This document shows, in pieces, positions 39,653 through 48,929 of a stretch of 64,000 nt of DNA (the first letter of the stretch is position 1; each line of letters starts with the position of its first letter). This stretch comes from CBDCYN01 sp965224205. Lineage in GTDB: Bacteria; Planctomycetota; Phycisphaerae; Phycisphaerales; Phycisphaeraceae. The stretch is from contig CBDCYN010000002.1 of the NCBI GenBank assembly GCA_965224205.1, positions 124,001 to 188,000 on the forward strand, in the 5' to 3' direction. Made by a program: the position numbers and the translations under genes. The notes beneath the pieces are model-generated. The model did not search any database. It saw only the letters and a list, made by a program, of their open reading frames with translations, and had not been told where the DNA came from.

Positions 39653-40639
39653 ATGAAACACTTATTTACTTGGTTACGCTGTACTAACTGTCTGCTCATT
39701 ATTGTGTTGATGCAGCCTGGCTGCGGTTCGATCCAGACAGCAGCCAAACAGCGAGCCGGTCAGGTCCAGCTTCAGCAAGCCCAAGAATACAAAGATCAGG
39801 GGCTCGACGAGCAAGCCCTCGAAGCGTTCTCCGCAGCGCTGCAAGATAATCCCAACCTCGTCGAGGCCCACATGGGCATGGGCGAGATCTTCCGCGAGCA
39901 AGGCGATTACCGTCTCGCCAATCGGTCGTATCGGCACGCGGCGCGCCTCGCGCCTCACAGCTTTGATGCCCAGTACTACTACGGTTTGATGCAGCACCTG
40001 TTGGGCAAGATTGACCGTGCCATCAGGATCTACCTGCGGGCTCTATCGATCAAACCCGATAGCTTCGATGCCAACCTCAATCTTGGCAGCGCCTATCTCC
40101 AGACCGGCAGCGCGGTCGAGGCCCTGCCTTTCGCCAAGCGGGCGACCGAGCTCAATGCCCACCATCAATTGGCCTGGGCGAACCTCGCGGCGGTCTATAG
40201 TCTGCTCGAGCGGTATCCCGAAGCGGTCGCGGCTTACCGCCAAGCGGTCGAGTTAGGGGAGCTGGCCGAGCCGATCCTTCTCGGTTTGGCCAACGCCCAT
40301 ATCCAGCTGGGACACTATGACCGGGCAATCAACGTGTTGCAATCGCTCAACCGGCGCCTGCCCAGCTCCACGGCCTACGAACGGTTGGGGTACGCCCAGT
40401 TCAAGACCCGCCGGTTCGACGAGTCCCTGGCTAGTTTCCGCGCCGCTTTATCACTGGATCAAGAAGACGTCGCCGCCCTCAACGGCTTGGGGGTGTGCCT
40501 GATGACCATGTTCCTCCAATCAGGGCGTGCCCTGCCCCCGCAGCGGGACGAAGCGCTGGACGCGTGGCGACGCAGCCTCCAGCTCAAACCGCAACAGCCC
40601 AAGATCATCGACCTGCTTACCCGGTACCGGCGGCTGTAA
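39653..40639 (+). CDS. TPR-repeat lipoprotein
   Basis: Exported lipoprotein (about 328 residues): signal MKHLFTWLRCTNCLLIIVLM then QPGC lipobox. The mature protein is a tetratricopeptide solenoid; repeats such as AQEYKDQGLDEQALEAFSAA and DANLNLGSAYLQTGSAVEAL follow, with at least six to seven units. Such proteins often anchor assembly machinery at membranes. It may start at 39629. It lies divergent from nadE, 110 bases apart, and its end is convergent with the kinase gene. Function unknown. Confidence 0.8.
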   Translation: MKHLFTWLRCTNCLLIIVLMQPGCGSIQTAAKQRAGQVQLQQAQEYKDQGLDEQALEAFSAALQDNPNLVEAHMGMGEIFREQGDYRLANRSYRHAARLAPHSFDAQYYYGLMQHLLGKIDRAIRIYLRALSIKPDSFDANLNLGSAYLQTGSAVEALPFAKRATELNAHHQLAWANLAAVYSLLERYPEAVAAYRQAVELGELAEPILLGLANAHIQLGHYDRAINVLQSLNRRLPSSTAYERLGYAQFKTRRFDESLASFRAALSLDQEDVAALNGLGVCLMTMFLQSGRALPPQRDEALDAWRRSLQLKPQQPKIIDLLTRYRRL

Positions 40640-40774
40640 AGAGTCGGGGAAACACGCAGTTTCATGTCAGGGCCAGCTCGGACCCACTGGACCGGCTCTG
40701 AGCGACCGCGGATTCAATCGTGATGCGTACAAAAGAGGCGGATCGACGTGGCTTACTCGATCGTTGGCCGTGTT

Positions 40775-42154
40775 CTACTGACCTAGGTACCGATCCAGGT
40801 CTTCGGCGATGTTAATCGTCGCGGGGTACCGGTCATCGGGTGACTTGGCCATGGCCCTGAGGCAGATGGTCTCGAGCACCGGAGCGATTTTTTTGTCGAT
40901 CTGCCGCGGCGGCGTGGGGGCTTGGTTCAAGACCTGATCGACGATCTCGTGCCGCTTGCCCCTAAACGGTAGCCGCCCGGTCAGCAACTCGTAGAGGATC
41001 ACCCCCAAGCTGTAGACGTCGGTACGGGCGTCGGTCTTGTCGTGGCAGCCTTCGGCTTGTTCGGGCGACATGTACGCGGGGGTGCCCAGTTCCTGGCCGT
41101 CGATGGACAGCGATAGTGACTCATCGAGCTGCTGCTGGCGCAGGATCTTAGCTAGGCCGAAGTCCAGGACGTGGTGTTCGCCGTCGCCGCTGATGAGGAT
41201 GTTCGACGGTTTGAGGTCGCGGTGCACCACGTTTGACTGATGGGCAAAGTCGATGGTGCGGCAGATCCCGGCCATGTACCGCAGCATCTGTGGCTGAGGG
41301 GGGCACGTTTTTTTCACGTAGTCCTTGAGGTTCTGGCCGTCGATCAGCTGCATCGCAAAGTAATAGTCACCGCGGTGGACGCCGCTTTCATAGACCTCCG
41401 CGATGTTCTTGTGCCTCAGGCCCATGGCGACGCGCACTTCTCGACGGAACCGGTGTCGGGCCCGCTCGGAGGCGAAATACCTCGAGGCGATGACCTTGAC
41501 CGCGACCTGCCGACCCGATTGAAGGTCTTCGGCCTGCCACACCACGCCCATCCCTCCCTGTCCGATCGGCGGCGCGAACATGCGGTAACCCTCGATATCG
41601 GGGGGCGTGGGCAGTCCAAATTCGGTATCGATCCCGGGATCGGTGCTGATCAGATCGGTCGGTTTCGTATCGAGCCACCCGTTCGTATCGCGAAGCCCCA
41701 CTCCTTTTTTGAGAAGTTTCCAAGAACCTTGAAGCTCGCCGACGACGTCGCGGATCAGCGGGCTATCATCCACGAGCAAGACCGTCATGAAGTGGCGAAC
41801 CCCGATGGTTGGGCTGTCTAATTCTTGGGCTAGCTCTTGGGCCGCGAGGAAGATGTTGTGGCACCGCTGCGAACGGTGCTGACTAAAATGACCTTTCGCC
41901 ACCCCGTTGTTGCGGAGCATGGTGCGGATCCTTCGCCGCACCGCCACGCACGCCAGACCGGCGTCGGCAAGCAGCTTGTTAATCCAGAGCATGTCCTCCC
42001 GGGCCCCGGGGATGGCGTGGATCATCTCGTCGAGATCGATCAGCTTGCACACCGCTAGGAAAAGGTGCTCGGGTTCCAACAACTGATTGCGGCACAGCCT
42101 CGCTTCGGCCATGGCGATGCGTAAAACAACCCGCATGGAGGTGGTGATTTTCAT
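40775..42154 (-). CDS. Serine/threonine protein kinase with N-terminal Clp-N-like domain
   Basis: Cytoplasmic kinase of 459 residues. Residues about 8-145 form two Clp-N-like repeats: the first has LLEPEHLFLAVCKL, the second SPTIGVRHFMTVLLVDDSPL, like the peptide- or adaptor-binding N domain of ClpA/ClpC/ClpB. The kinase domain follows from about 190: glycine loop PPIGQGGMGVVW, lysine VAVKVI (K220), catalytic HRDLKPSN (311-318), DFGLAK (331), GTPAYMSPEQA. No membrane helix is visible. It is the last gene of a cluster with an ECF sigma factor and an unknown protein on the same strand; it probably phosphorylates a regulator. Confidence 0.85.
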   Translation of the reverse strand: MKITTSMRVVLRIAMAEARLCRNQLLEPEHLFLAVCKLIDLDEMIHAIPGAREDMLWINKLLADAGLACVAVRRRIRTMLRNNGVAKGHFSQHRSQRCHNIFLAAQELAQELDSPTIGVRHFMTVLLVDDSPLIRDVVGELQGSWKLLKKGVGLRDTNGWLDTKPTDLISTDPGIDTEFGLPTPPDIEGYRMFAPPIGQGGMGVVWQAEDLQSGRQVAVKVIASRYFASERARHRFRREVRVAMGLRHKNIAEVYESGVHRGDYYFAMQLIDGQNLKDYVKKTCPPQPQMLRYMAGICRTIDFAHQSNVVHRDLKPSNILISGDGEHHVLDFGLAKILRQQQLDESLSLSIDGQELGTPAYMSPEQAEGCHDKTDARTDVYSLGVILYELLTGRLPFRGKRHEIVDQVLNQAPTPPRQIDKKIAPVLETICLRAMAKSPDDRYPATINIAEDLDRYLGQ

Positions 42155-42363
42155 CGACCTTCCGAGCGCCGATCCCCTACTTCGGCTTGATCATCCTTCT
42201 GAAAACAGCTCGGATCCACGGGCCCACCAACCCGACCCGATCATACCCGGGGCCATGAGCCGCACGATCCTCAACCGCATAACCGGCCTTAGCGGCTTAA
42301 CCGACTCTGCCCCGGATGAGGGTTCGGCTGCCGGTCGGTCCCTCTGAGTGAGGTTAAGACCGA

Positions 42364-42909
42364 TCAAGATTCTGCACGATCCCCGGGGGGTTCTACAAGC
42401 TGTTGTTGTAACAAGACCTGCAACGCAGCAGCCATCAACCCCGGCACGCCGTAGAGCCGGTTGACCCCGCGGACACACAAATCGTTCTCGCTGCGATCAT
42501 CGATCGGGTCACGAGTCCCATCGCCGTCCTCACGAACGGCCGCCAAGGCGGCGTCGATGAGCTTCTTGGCTTGAGGATCGGTGGTTTGGTCTTGGGCGTA
42601 ACAGACCAAGAAACACAGGCCGGCTAGCTTTTCCCTCACCGGCCTTGACCAGGCCTTGGACGTGCTAAACCACCGGCGGATGGTCAACTCGCTGACGCCT
42701 AGCAACCCGGCGATACACCGCTCGTCGAGGTGATGGACGTCAAACAGTTCACGGCTCCGCGCAGCCAGCAGGTCGGCTCGCATATGAAGCCAATACCACC
42801 AATCCCCTGAGTCGAGGGCTGTGTCCCCGCGGTCATCGAGCCCCAAATGCAGCAGGTCAATGACCTGTCCGTCTGTCAGATGATCTGGATCACGCGATCC
42901 GCTATTCAT
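42364..42909 (-). CDS. Hypothetical protein between sigma factor and kinase
   Basis: A 181-residue acidic protein of unknown family. A central segment, DERCIAGLLGVSELTIRRWF, looks like a helix-turn-helix. The C-terminal half has no recognisable motif (ends QVLLQQQLVEPPGDRAES). No signal or membrane helix. Its start lies 9 bases after the sigma-factor stop, so they are almost certainly co-transcribed. Position suggests a modulator of the sigma factor or an adaptor for the kinase, but no direct evidence exists. Confidence 0.65.
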   Translation of the reverse strand: MNSGSRDPDHLTDGQVIDLLHLGLDDRGDTALDSGDWWYWLHMRADLLAARSRELFDVHHLDERCIAGLLGVSELTIRRWFSTSKAWSRPVREKLAGLCFLVCYAQDQTTDPQAKKLIDAALAAVREDGDGTRDPIDDRSENDLCVRGVNRLYGVPGLMAAALQVLLQQQLVEPPGDRAES

Positions 42910-42918
42910 CGGGTGACC

Positions 42919-43668
42919 TTACGAAAAAGTAGCGTGGCCGTCGCTATGCCCCGCCGGATCGGTCTGTGTGCTGAACGAGGAGATAAACCGACGGATCTCG
43001 TCTTCAACTTCCTCGTGGGTACGGTATTCTAGCCGAAGCATCCGGCACAGGGCCGCTCGGAACCGGTCGGTCACGGTCCTGGCCATGTTCGAGGCCTTCT
43101 GCCCGCTGATCCCGTGCATCTGCCCGATCTGCTCCCATTTGTAGCGTTGAGGTTCCAGGAAACGAGCGGAGAAGATCTTGAAATGGCTCCCCAGGCCGTC
43201 GGTATGGCATTCGCGTTCGACCTGCCGCAAGGCCTCGGCCAGCAACGCCCGAGCCGATCGGCGTTGAAACGCATCTTCGGGCGAAACCTGGCGCGACAGC
43301 TCCGCGTGTGGATCGATCGTATCCAGAACGTCATCCAACGGGCCAATCCGTCTGCTGATCTCACAGCTTCTCTTCTTGAGATAGTCGATCCATTGGTTCT
43401 TGGCCGCTTGCATCAGATAAGAACGGAACCGGTGCCTCCTTGGTCGTAGGTGGCCCAGGAGCTTGCCGTTAGTCAGCTTCACAAATAGGTCCTGGGTGAG
43501 GTCCTTGGCGGTCTCTGAATCAACCCGTTTGGCCCGGAAAAAACAGTAAACCGGGCTGGCGTAACGCCGGTAGAAGCCATCGATGCTTGGGGGGTATCCC
43601 TCTTTGGCTTGGACAACCTGGGTCCACAGCGTGGTCGGGAAAGATTGTCGCAAAAATTGCGATTTCAT
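42919..43668 (-). CDS. ECF-type RNA polymerase sigma factor
   Basis: Sigma-70-family factor of the extracytoplasmic-function type, 249 residues. Region 2 includes FYRRYASPVYCFFRAKRVDS, AKDLTQDLFVKL and FRSYLMQAAKNQWIDYLKKR (the -10 recognition helix). Region 4 is recognised at LEPQRYKWEQIGQMHGISGQ followed by KASNMARTVTDRFRAALCRM, a helix-turn-helix. The start is ATG 43668 with an AGGAGG site; an in-frame GTG at 43677 would sit on top of that site. Adjacent to a kinase, matching the ECF groups regulated by phosphorylation rather than by an anti-sigma factor. Confidence 0.85.
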   Translation of the reverse strand: MKSQFLRQSFPTTLWTQVVQAKEGYPPSIDGFYRRYASPVYCFFRAKRVDSETAKDLTQDLFVKLTNGKLLGHLRPRRHRFRSYLMQAAKNQWIDYLKKRSCEISRRIGPLDDVLDTIDPHAELSRQVSPEDAFQRRSARALLAEALRQVERECHTDGLGSHFKIFSARFLEPQRYKWEQIGQMHGISGQKASNMARTVTDRFRAALCRMLRLEYRTHEEVEDEIRRFISSFSTQTDPAGHSDGHATFS

Positions 43669-43990
43669 GGCCGACACCTCCTCGTCGGTAGCCCGGCGAA
43701 CGATAGGCCTTACCCGGACATGTCCCCTAAACTGTCTTCATAAGGTTAGCGTGGTTCGCGGATGATTGCAACGGATTTTCGATCCCGACACGGGGCCGCT
43801 TCCTGGTTGAACGGGCAGCTATAATAAATAGTTTTCGTTCCCGTCTCGGGGTGGATATGGCTTGCATGATCTGCATCGTCGAAACCCGTTGGCAACAATC
43901 CCACGCCATCGCCCGTCGTTTCTACGGAACGCGATTCCTCAAAAGCTTTGAAAAAAAGGCACCGCGTTGAAAAAGCGCATCTCATCCGGT

Positions 43991-44140
43991 TTATTGATGA
44001 TTAAATTGTTGGTTTAAGTTCGTGTGCCACTGGCGGCTTGCCCGCCCGTGCAGTAACCCCGCGAAAACCGCACTGGCAGATAAACTGCCAGGGGCACACG
44101 ATCACCATACATATGAAGTCAACTATTCAATCATTAATAA
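43991..44140 (-). mobile_element. 150-bp MITE-like element, copy 2 (inverted)
   Basis: Reverse-complement copy of the element at 20667-20816, also exactly 150 bp, most bases identical including the internal palindrome (GCCACTGGCGGCTTGCC) and the end TTATTGATGATTAAATTGTT. It is located 110 bases upstream of pheT. The rest of the 43669-44251 gap has no gene. Confidence 0.8.
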
Positions 44141-44251
44141 ATGACCATAATCCGGTGCCGCGGTATTAAGTCGTTACGACCGATTCTCTCGAGGCTCATG
44201 GCTCGTCAGCTTGCCCCTGCTGTTGGGGTTGCTAACCTCTGGCGGAGAATC

Positions 44252-46297
44252 ATGAAGATCAGCTTGGACTGGCTCAATACGTATCTTGACCGATCGGTGG
44301 ACGCGGATCAGGTCGAGAAAGTGCTCACGGACCAAGGGTTGCCGATCGAGTGCCGGCTGCCACCCGTCGGCGATGGCCAAGACGTCGTTTTGGACGTCGA
44401 GGTTACCAGCAACCGATCGGACTGTTTGTCCCATTTGGGCATCGCGAGGGAAGTCGCCGCCGGCGTTGGTTGCCGCGTGATCGAGCCCGCGTGCAACCCT
44501 CCAAAGCCCGAGGGGGACTCTCCGAATGGTGATACCCGAACCCGTATCCTGTTCCCGGTCCGCAATGAAGCACCAGACCGATGCCCGCTGTACACCGCTC
44601 GGGTCATCCAGGCCGTGCGCGTCGGCCCCAGCCCGGATTGGCTCATGACCCGGCTCGAATCCATCGGGCTGCGCAGCGTTAATAACGTGGTGGATGTCAC
44701 GAACTTCGTGCTTCACGAGATGGGCCAGCCGCTGCACGCTTTCGATCTAGCCAAGCTCGAAGGGGGACAGATTGTTGTCCGCGGCGCTAAGGAGGCTGAG
44801 CCGTTCGCGGCGATCGATGGATCGAAGCACCAACTCGCCAGCGACATGCTGGTGATCGCTGACGGCACCCAACCGGTCGCGGTCGCGGGCGTGATGGGCG
44901 GGGCCGACACCGAAGTCACCGAGACCACTACCGACATCCTGCTCGAATCAGCGACTTTCGACCCGCTGTCCGTGCGCCGTGCCAGCCGGGCATTGAAGCT
45001 AGCCAGCGATTCGAGCTACCGGTTCGAGCGTGGGGTAGACCCGTTGGGCGTCGAAAAAGCCAGCCAGCGGGCGGCGGGGTTGATCCTCGAACTCGCCGGC
45101 GGGATCATCGGCGCTCACAGCCGCGTCGGGATCGATCCTCCAGCTTCCAAGACCGTGGCGATGAGGGTCGATCGGTGCAACCAGATTATCGGGGTCGACC
45201 TGGCCCCGAAACGGATCATCGAACTGCTGAGCCGATTGGGGCTTGGCCCACGCCTCGAGGACCAGCCACTGCGGGCCGTGTGCGCCATCCCGACGTTCCG
45301 CCTCGACCTAGACCGGGAGATCGATTTGATCGAAGAGGTCGCCCGGCTCCACGGGTACGACGCGGTCCCGGTGACTGAAAAAATCCACATCGTGGCCAGC
45401 CCCCCCCGTCCGACGGTCACGGCCAGACGGAAGCTCGACCAGGTCCTGGTCGCCCACGGCTTCCACGAAGCGATCACCCTCAGCTTCGTGGCTGAAAAAT
45501 ATGGAGCCCGGTTCCTCGACGATACCCACCAGCCATTGACCCTCGACGATGAACGCCGCACCGCGACCCCGATGCTTCGCCCTTCGCTGATCCCCAGCCT
45601 GATGGCTTGCCGCAAGTCGAACCAAGACGTCGGCAACGCGGGCGTGCGCCTCTATGAAACGGCCACCACCTGGGCACGCGACGGGGCGGACGTCGTCGAA
45701 CGCCACCGACTGGGTTTGTTAGCCGATGCACCCGATCCTCAACAAGGCCTCCGGGAGATACGCGGAACGATCGAAGAGGCCGTCGAGTTGCTGGCCGGGG
45801 CTGGGGCGCTATCACTGGAGCCTGACGCGTCACCGGTTTTTCAAGCCGTGGCTCGGATCAAGATGCTTGGGCAGGAAACGGGCTGGCTAGGTTTGGTCGA
45901 TCCTCATACCCAGGATCTTTTTGACCTTCAGACTCCCGTCGTCGCGGCAGAGTTCGACTTGCCGGTACTGCTCGAGGCCTACCCGCCGGATCGATCGGTG
46001 GGCGAGCTGGCGCGTTTCCCCGCGGTTGAGCGAGACCTGTCGATCGTAGTCAAGGAAGGAGTCTCGTGGGCGTCGATCGAACGGCTGATTACGGATGCCG
46101 ATCTCGATCGGCTCGAAAGCCTGAGGTTCTTGGGAGCCTATCGTGGCAAACCAATCCCCGATGGGCACAAGAGCGTGGCGATGCGTCTACGCTTCCGCGA
46201 CCACTCCACGACCCTGCGCCGTGAGCAGGTGGATGACCAGGTTACGGTGCTGATCGACCGGATGGTTTCCCAGCTCGGGGCGACTCTCAGGCAATAG
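44252..46297 (+). CDS. pheT: Phenylalanyl-tRNA synthetase beta subunit, short form
   Basis: Beta subunit of the alpha2beta2 enzyme charging tRNA-Phe; editing and tRNA binding. The start MKISLDWLNTYLDRSVDADQ is typical, and B3/B4 editing domain sequence (SVNNVVDVTNFVLHEMGQPL), B5 (YRFERGVDP, then IGVDLAPKRI) and the C-terminal anticodon-binding FDX-ACB domain (ELARFPAVERDLSIVVKEG) are present. It is 681 residues versus about 795: the tRNA-binding OB insert usually following residue 40 is absent, with VLDVEVTSNRSDCLSHLGIA coming directly. ATG 44252 is preferred over the longer frame. pheS is not adjacent. Confidence 0.93.
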   Translation: MKISLDWLNTYLDRSVDADQVEKVLTDQGLPIECRLPPVGDGQDVVLDVEVTSNRSDCLSHLGIAREVAAGVGCRVIEPACNPPKPEGDSPNGDTRTRILFPVRNEAPDRCPLYTARVIQAVRVGPSPDWLMTRLESIGLRSVNNVVDVTNFVLHEMGQPLHAFDLAKLEGGQIVVRGAKEAEPFAAIDGSKHQLASDMLVIADGTQPVAVAGVMGGADTEVTETTTDILLESATFDPLSVRRASRALKLASDSSYRFERGVDPLGVEKASQRAAGLILELAGGIIGAHSRVGIDPPASKTVAMRVDRCNQIIGVDLAPKRIIELLSRLGLGPRLEDQPLRAVCAIPTFRLDLDREIDLIEEVARLHGYDAVPVTEKIHIVASPPRPTVTARRKLDQVLVAHGFHEAITLSFVAEKYGARFLDDTHQPLTLDDERRTATPMLRPSLIPSLMACRKSNQDVGNAGVRLYETATTWARDGADVVERHRLGLLADAPDPQQGLREIRGTIEEAVELLAGAGALSLEPDASPVFQAVARIKMLGQETGWLGLVDPHTQDLFDLQTPVVAAEFDLPVLLEAYPPDRSVGELARFPAVERDLSIVVKEGVSWASIERLITDADLDRLESLRFLGAYRGKPIPDGHKSVAMRLRFRDHSTTLRREQVDDQVTVLIDRMVSQLGATLRQ

Positions 46298-46349
46298 CCC
46301 AGCCCGTCGCTGATCGATCACGGATCCGGTCAAAAGTGGATATTTCCTG

Positions 46350-46440
46350 GCGTGAGTCTTGCATGCGACGCGACGATTCTCTGGGGCAACCGTATCCTCG
46401 TCGTGGGGCTTTCACACGCGATACGCGTGCCTGTAAGACG
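46350..46440. repeat. Decayed dispersed repeat, copy e
   Basis: Recognised by GGCGTGAGTCTTGCATGCGA and a tail CACACGCGATACGCGTGCC, related to copies at 11.2, 11.5, 19.9 and 24.1 kb. Between pheT and a convergent secreted-protein gene. Confidence 0.35.
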
Positions 46441-46444
46441 GTCT

Positions 46445-47107
46445 TCACCAATCCGTGTCGCTAACCATCGAGGGGGGGGTGAGGATCTGTATCGGGACCA
46501 TGACCTCGTCGGTGGTATCGTCGGCCAGGTCGTTGACACGGACCTTGAGACGGTACCGCCCTAACCCCAACTGCGACGGAAGGTGCACCAGCTGGACAAC
46601 GAAGAAGTCCCGCCGGCGGTTGCGGGATTCATCTTCGATCATCACACGAGGCTGGCGCCACACCTCGAGTGTGCCGGTCTCGTTGTACAAGATCACCTCT
46701 TGAGAGAGGCGGACCTTGAACAGGCCGTTGGGTTGGGGCTCGGTCTGGAAGTGATCCAGCTCGGTGTAGATAATGATCGGCTGCTCCCGGCCGGCGATGA
46801 AGTTATTGGATACGAAAGGCTCGTAGACCCCGTAACCCTTGACGCGCTGGCAGAGCTCGACTTTCTGGATGTGGATCGGCTTGTTTTCACCCCCGACCAG
46901 CTGCTGGATCTCTTCTAACCACAACTGCTCTTGGTCGGTGGTTTCCCCGGTGGCGATCTTTTTGCCTAGAGACGTGATCAACTGATGGAACCGACGGACC
47001 TGTCGCTGCTGGCTGGCGCTAAGACCGGTCAGATCCGCCTCGTCGATTTTTTCATCTGGATCAGCCAAGCTTAACGCCGCGGCGATGATCGCCTTTCTCC
47101 ATCGCAT
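46445..47107 (-). CDS. Hypothetical protein, C-terminal part of a probably frameshifted gene
   Basis: 220 residues. LCQRVKGYGVYEPFVSNNFI and QPIIIYTELDHFQTEPQPNG are followed by a strand-rich domain with DESRNRRRDFFVVQLVHLPS and LGRYRLKVRVNDLADDTTDE, a pattern found in planctomycete secreted proteins of unknown function. It begins inside the end of the upstream frame (47061-47699), whose last residues (SIHSRSGDAM) should continue into RKAIIAAALSLADPDEKI here. This suggests a one-base loss near 47100 splitting one gene of about 410 residues. Confidence 0.7.
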   Translation of the reverse strand: MRWRKAIIAAALSLADPDEKIDEADLTGLSASQQRQVRRFHQLITSLGKKIATGETTDQEQLWLEEIQQLVGGENKPIHIQKVELCQRVKGYGVYEPFVSNNFIAGREQPIIIYTELDHFQTEPQPNGLFKVRLSQEVILYNETGTLEVWRQPRVMIEDESRNRRRDFFVVQLVHLPSQLGLGRYRLKVRVNDLADDTTDEVMVPIQILTPPSMVSDTDW

Positions 47108-47699
47108 CGCCCGAGCGGGAGTGGATGCTTCGGCTCAGCTGTGCTAAGAGCGATTGAGGGTCGTCTTGTTGGGCATGCTCGATCTGTTTGGACATGACAC
47201 GTTCAGGGTGAAGTGTCGCCGGGGTATCTTGTTCGGAGATCGTCGCTTCGACTGACGGGGAGAGTTTTCTATCCTTAGGAGGAACTTTGGGTGTGGTGAC
47301 GGCGGCGGAAGGGGGGCTGTCCGGTTCGTTTTGAACCTCTACGACGGCTTGCGGCGGCGGGGCCGGGGGGTCGTCAGCTCGGTCGACCCAGCGTATCGTC
47401 GTCGAAGGGGATGGCTGAGCGTCGGGTCGGCCTGCTCTTTCGTCATCGTTTGACGCATCTTGTGCGCGAGCAGCCACGAGGTCTCGCTTCCGATCGATCT
47501 GATCGAGTAGTGTCGACAAACGATCGGCGTATTGTCGCGTCGAGGCGGCTGCGTCCTGAGCGTGATCAGGATGATCAAGAAGTCGGCGTTGCGGGGTCCC
47601 CAGCCGCGTGGTCTGGAGTGTCCGTGGGCAACGGATTAGCCCCAGAGCTATGACAACCGACCAACACAAGCACGCAGCCCAACACAACTGCTTTCTCAA
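47061..47699 (-). CDS. Hypothetical secreted or anchored protein, N-terminal part of a probably frameshifted gene
   Basis: 212 residues. N-terminal signal or anchor (LCWAACLCWSVVIALGLIRC) followed by a low-complexity, Pro/Asp/Ser-rich region. The last 15 codons (MEKGDHRRGVKLG) look like out-of-frame reading of the next gene. The following frame overlaps by 47 bases. The two probably formed one protein with a disordered exported linker and a C-terminal beta domain. Confidence 0.6.
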   Translation of the reverse strand: MRKQLCWAACLCWSVVIALGLIRCPRTLQTTRLGTPQRRLLDHPDHAQDAAASTRQYADRLSTLLDQIDRKRDLVAARAQDASNDDERAGRPDAQPSPSTTIRWVDRADDPPAPPPQAVVEVQNEPDSPPSAAVTTPKVPPKDRKLSPSVEATISEQDTPATLHPERVMSKQIEHAQQDDPQSLLAQLSRSIHSRSGDAMEKGDHRRGVKLG

Positions 47700-47861
47700 A
47701 GTACTTCAAGGTACGTTGAACGAGCATGGCACCTCCAGTATCCGACGACAGATAGTCGTCCGGTTTTCAATATTCCGATTAACCCCTTGATCTTAGATAC
47801 ATTGACACGTTCGTCGTCGAGATCACCGCCAAATCGAAGGTGATCGTCGCCCCTGATCTTG

Positions 47862-48929
47862 TTATCGGACACAAGGGGGCAGAGCCGCACAAAAACACTC
47901 TAGATGACGTACGGTGCTGCCCTGTCCGGTTTTTGCCCTCACATCGTTACGGATGATTCTATCGAAAATCCACCCGGCCGCAGACGGATCCAGGCGATCG
48001 ACGGCCCGGAAAAACAAGGCCTGGCCCCCTCCCCAGAGCCGCAGGCGCCTGGCGGCTTGGGCAGCGGGCACCCCGGCCCCACGCATCCTCGTCGCCAACC
48101 ATAGCTTGCGTACGAGGTCGGCGACGCAGTACCCGACGAACACGTCCGCTTCACCCGAGAGGTGAACCAGCTCGTGGATTTTTTCGATCGCCCCCGCCAC
48201 GGGGCCAGACGGTGACGCCGGCTCCGCCTGGCCGCCCGCGCGGCGGTCTGTCGCAGCGGCCAAAATCGACAAGAAAGATTCCTGAATGGCCCATGCTTTT
48301 TCGTCGCTTGTCTTGCCGATGACCTGATCAATCAACCGCGGGTTAATCTTTCCGTCGGGTGCGGCGAACAGTGAAAGCTTCGATAGTTCACGGTCGATCC
48401 GCCCCAAGTCGCAGCCGAGGCGCTCGATCAACCGGCCGGCGATCGGGGCCGTGACCTTCAACCCATACGCCTGCTGCCCCTGACGGACCAACCACGATTT
48501 CGCCTCTGTCTTCGACACGGCCGAACACTTGATCAGGCAACCGATCTTCTCGATCCCCCGATCGAGCTTGCCGCGGTTCCACCGGTCGCACCGCAAGACC
48601 AGGGTCGCTTGCGGGGCCGGCGATTGTACGTACCGCTCTAAGGCGTGGCGGTAGTTCGAGACAAAACGGTCCGCGTCATCGACCACGACAAGCTTATATT
48701 GCTGTAACAGGCCGAAGCTGCGCAGCTCATCGAGGACATCGGCCAATCCCGCGGTTTTCCCATCGAACGAGAGGGTCTCGAGCGGCCCATGCCGAGAAGA
48801 TAAAGCCTCGGTCAGCGACCGCAGGTGTTCGGTCTTGAGCATCGGCTCGGGACCGTGCAACACGCACAGCCGCGTCTCCGCGTTGAGCGTTTTCTTGTTG
48901 GAGGACGAGGAACGTCGTAGATTGGTCAC
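47862..48929 (-). CDS. holA: DNA polymerase III delta subunit
   Basis: Clamp-loader subunit that opens the beta clamp. The N-terminal AAA+-like fold begins RLCVLHGPEPMLKTEHLRSL, with LLQQYKLVVVDDADRF in the Walker B-like position; then LIERLGCDLGRIDRELSKLS and KTSDEKAWAIQESFLSI are typical HolA features. The C-terminal helical collar domain (LVHLSGEADVFVGYCVADLV) is complete. At 355 residues it matches the usual 330-350. The sequence is diverged, so the name relies on the overall pattern. Confidence 0.85.
   Translation of the reverse strand: MTNLRRSSSSNKKTLNAETRLCVLHGPEPMLKTEHLRSLTEALSSRHGPLETLSFDGKTAGLADVLDELRSFGLLQQYKLVVVDDADRFVSNYRHALERYVQSPAPQATLVLRCDRWNRGKLDRGIEKIGCLIKCSAVSKTEAKSWLVRQGQQAYGLKVTAPIAGRLIERLGCDLGRIDRELSKLSLFAAPDGKINPRLIDQVIGKTSDEKAWAIQESFLSILAAATDRRAGGQAEPASPSGPVAGAIEKIHELVHLSGEADVFVGYCVADLVRKLWLATRMRGAGVPAAQAARRLRLWGGGQALFFRAVDRLDPSAAGWIFDRIIRNDVRAKTGQGSTVRHLECFCAALPPCVR

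Noticed and set aside
43790..43815. TTGAAC ... TATAAT promoter-like pair
   Set aside because: Spacing of about 7 bases is far too short for a sigma-70 promoter.
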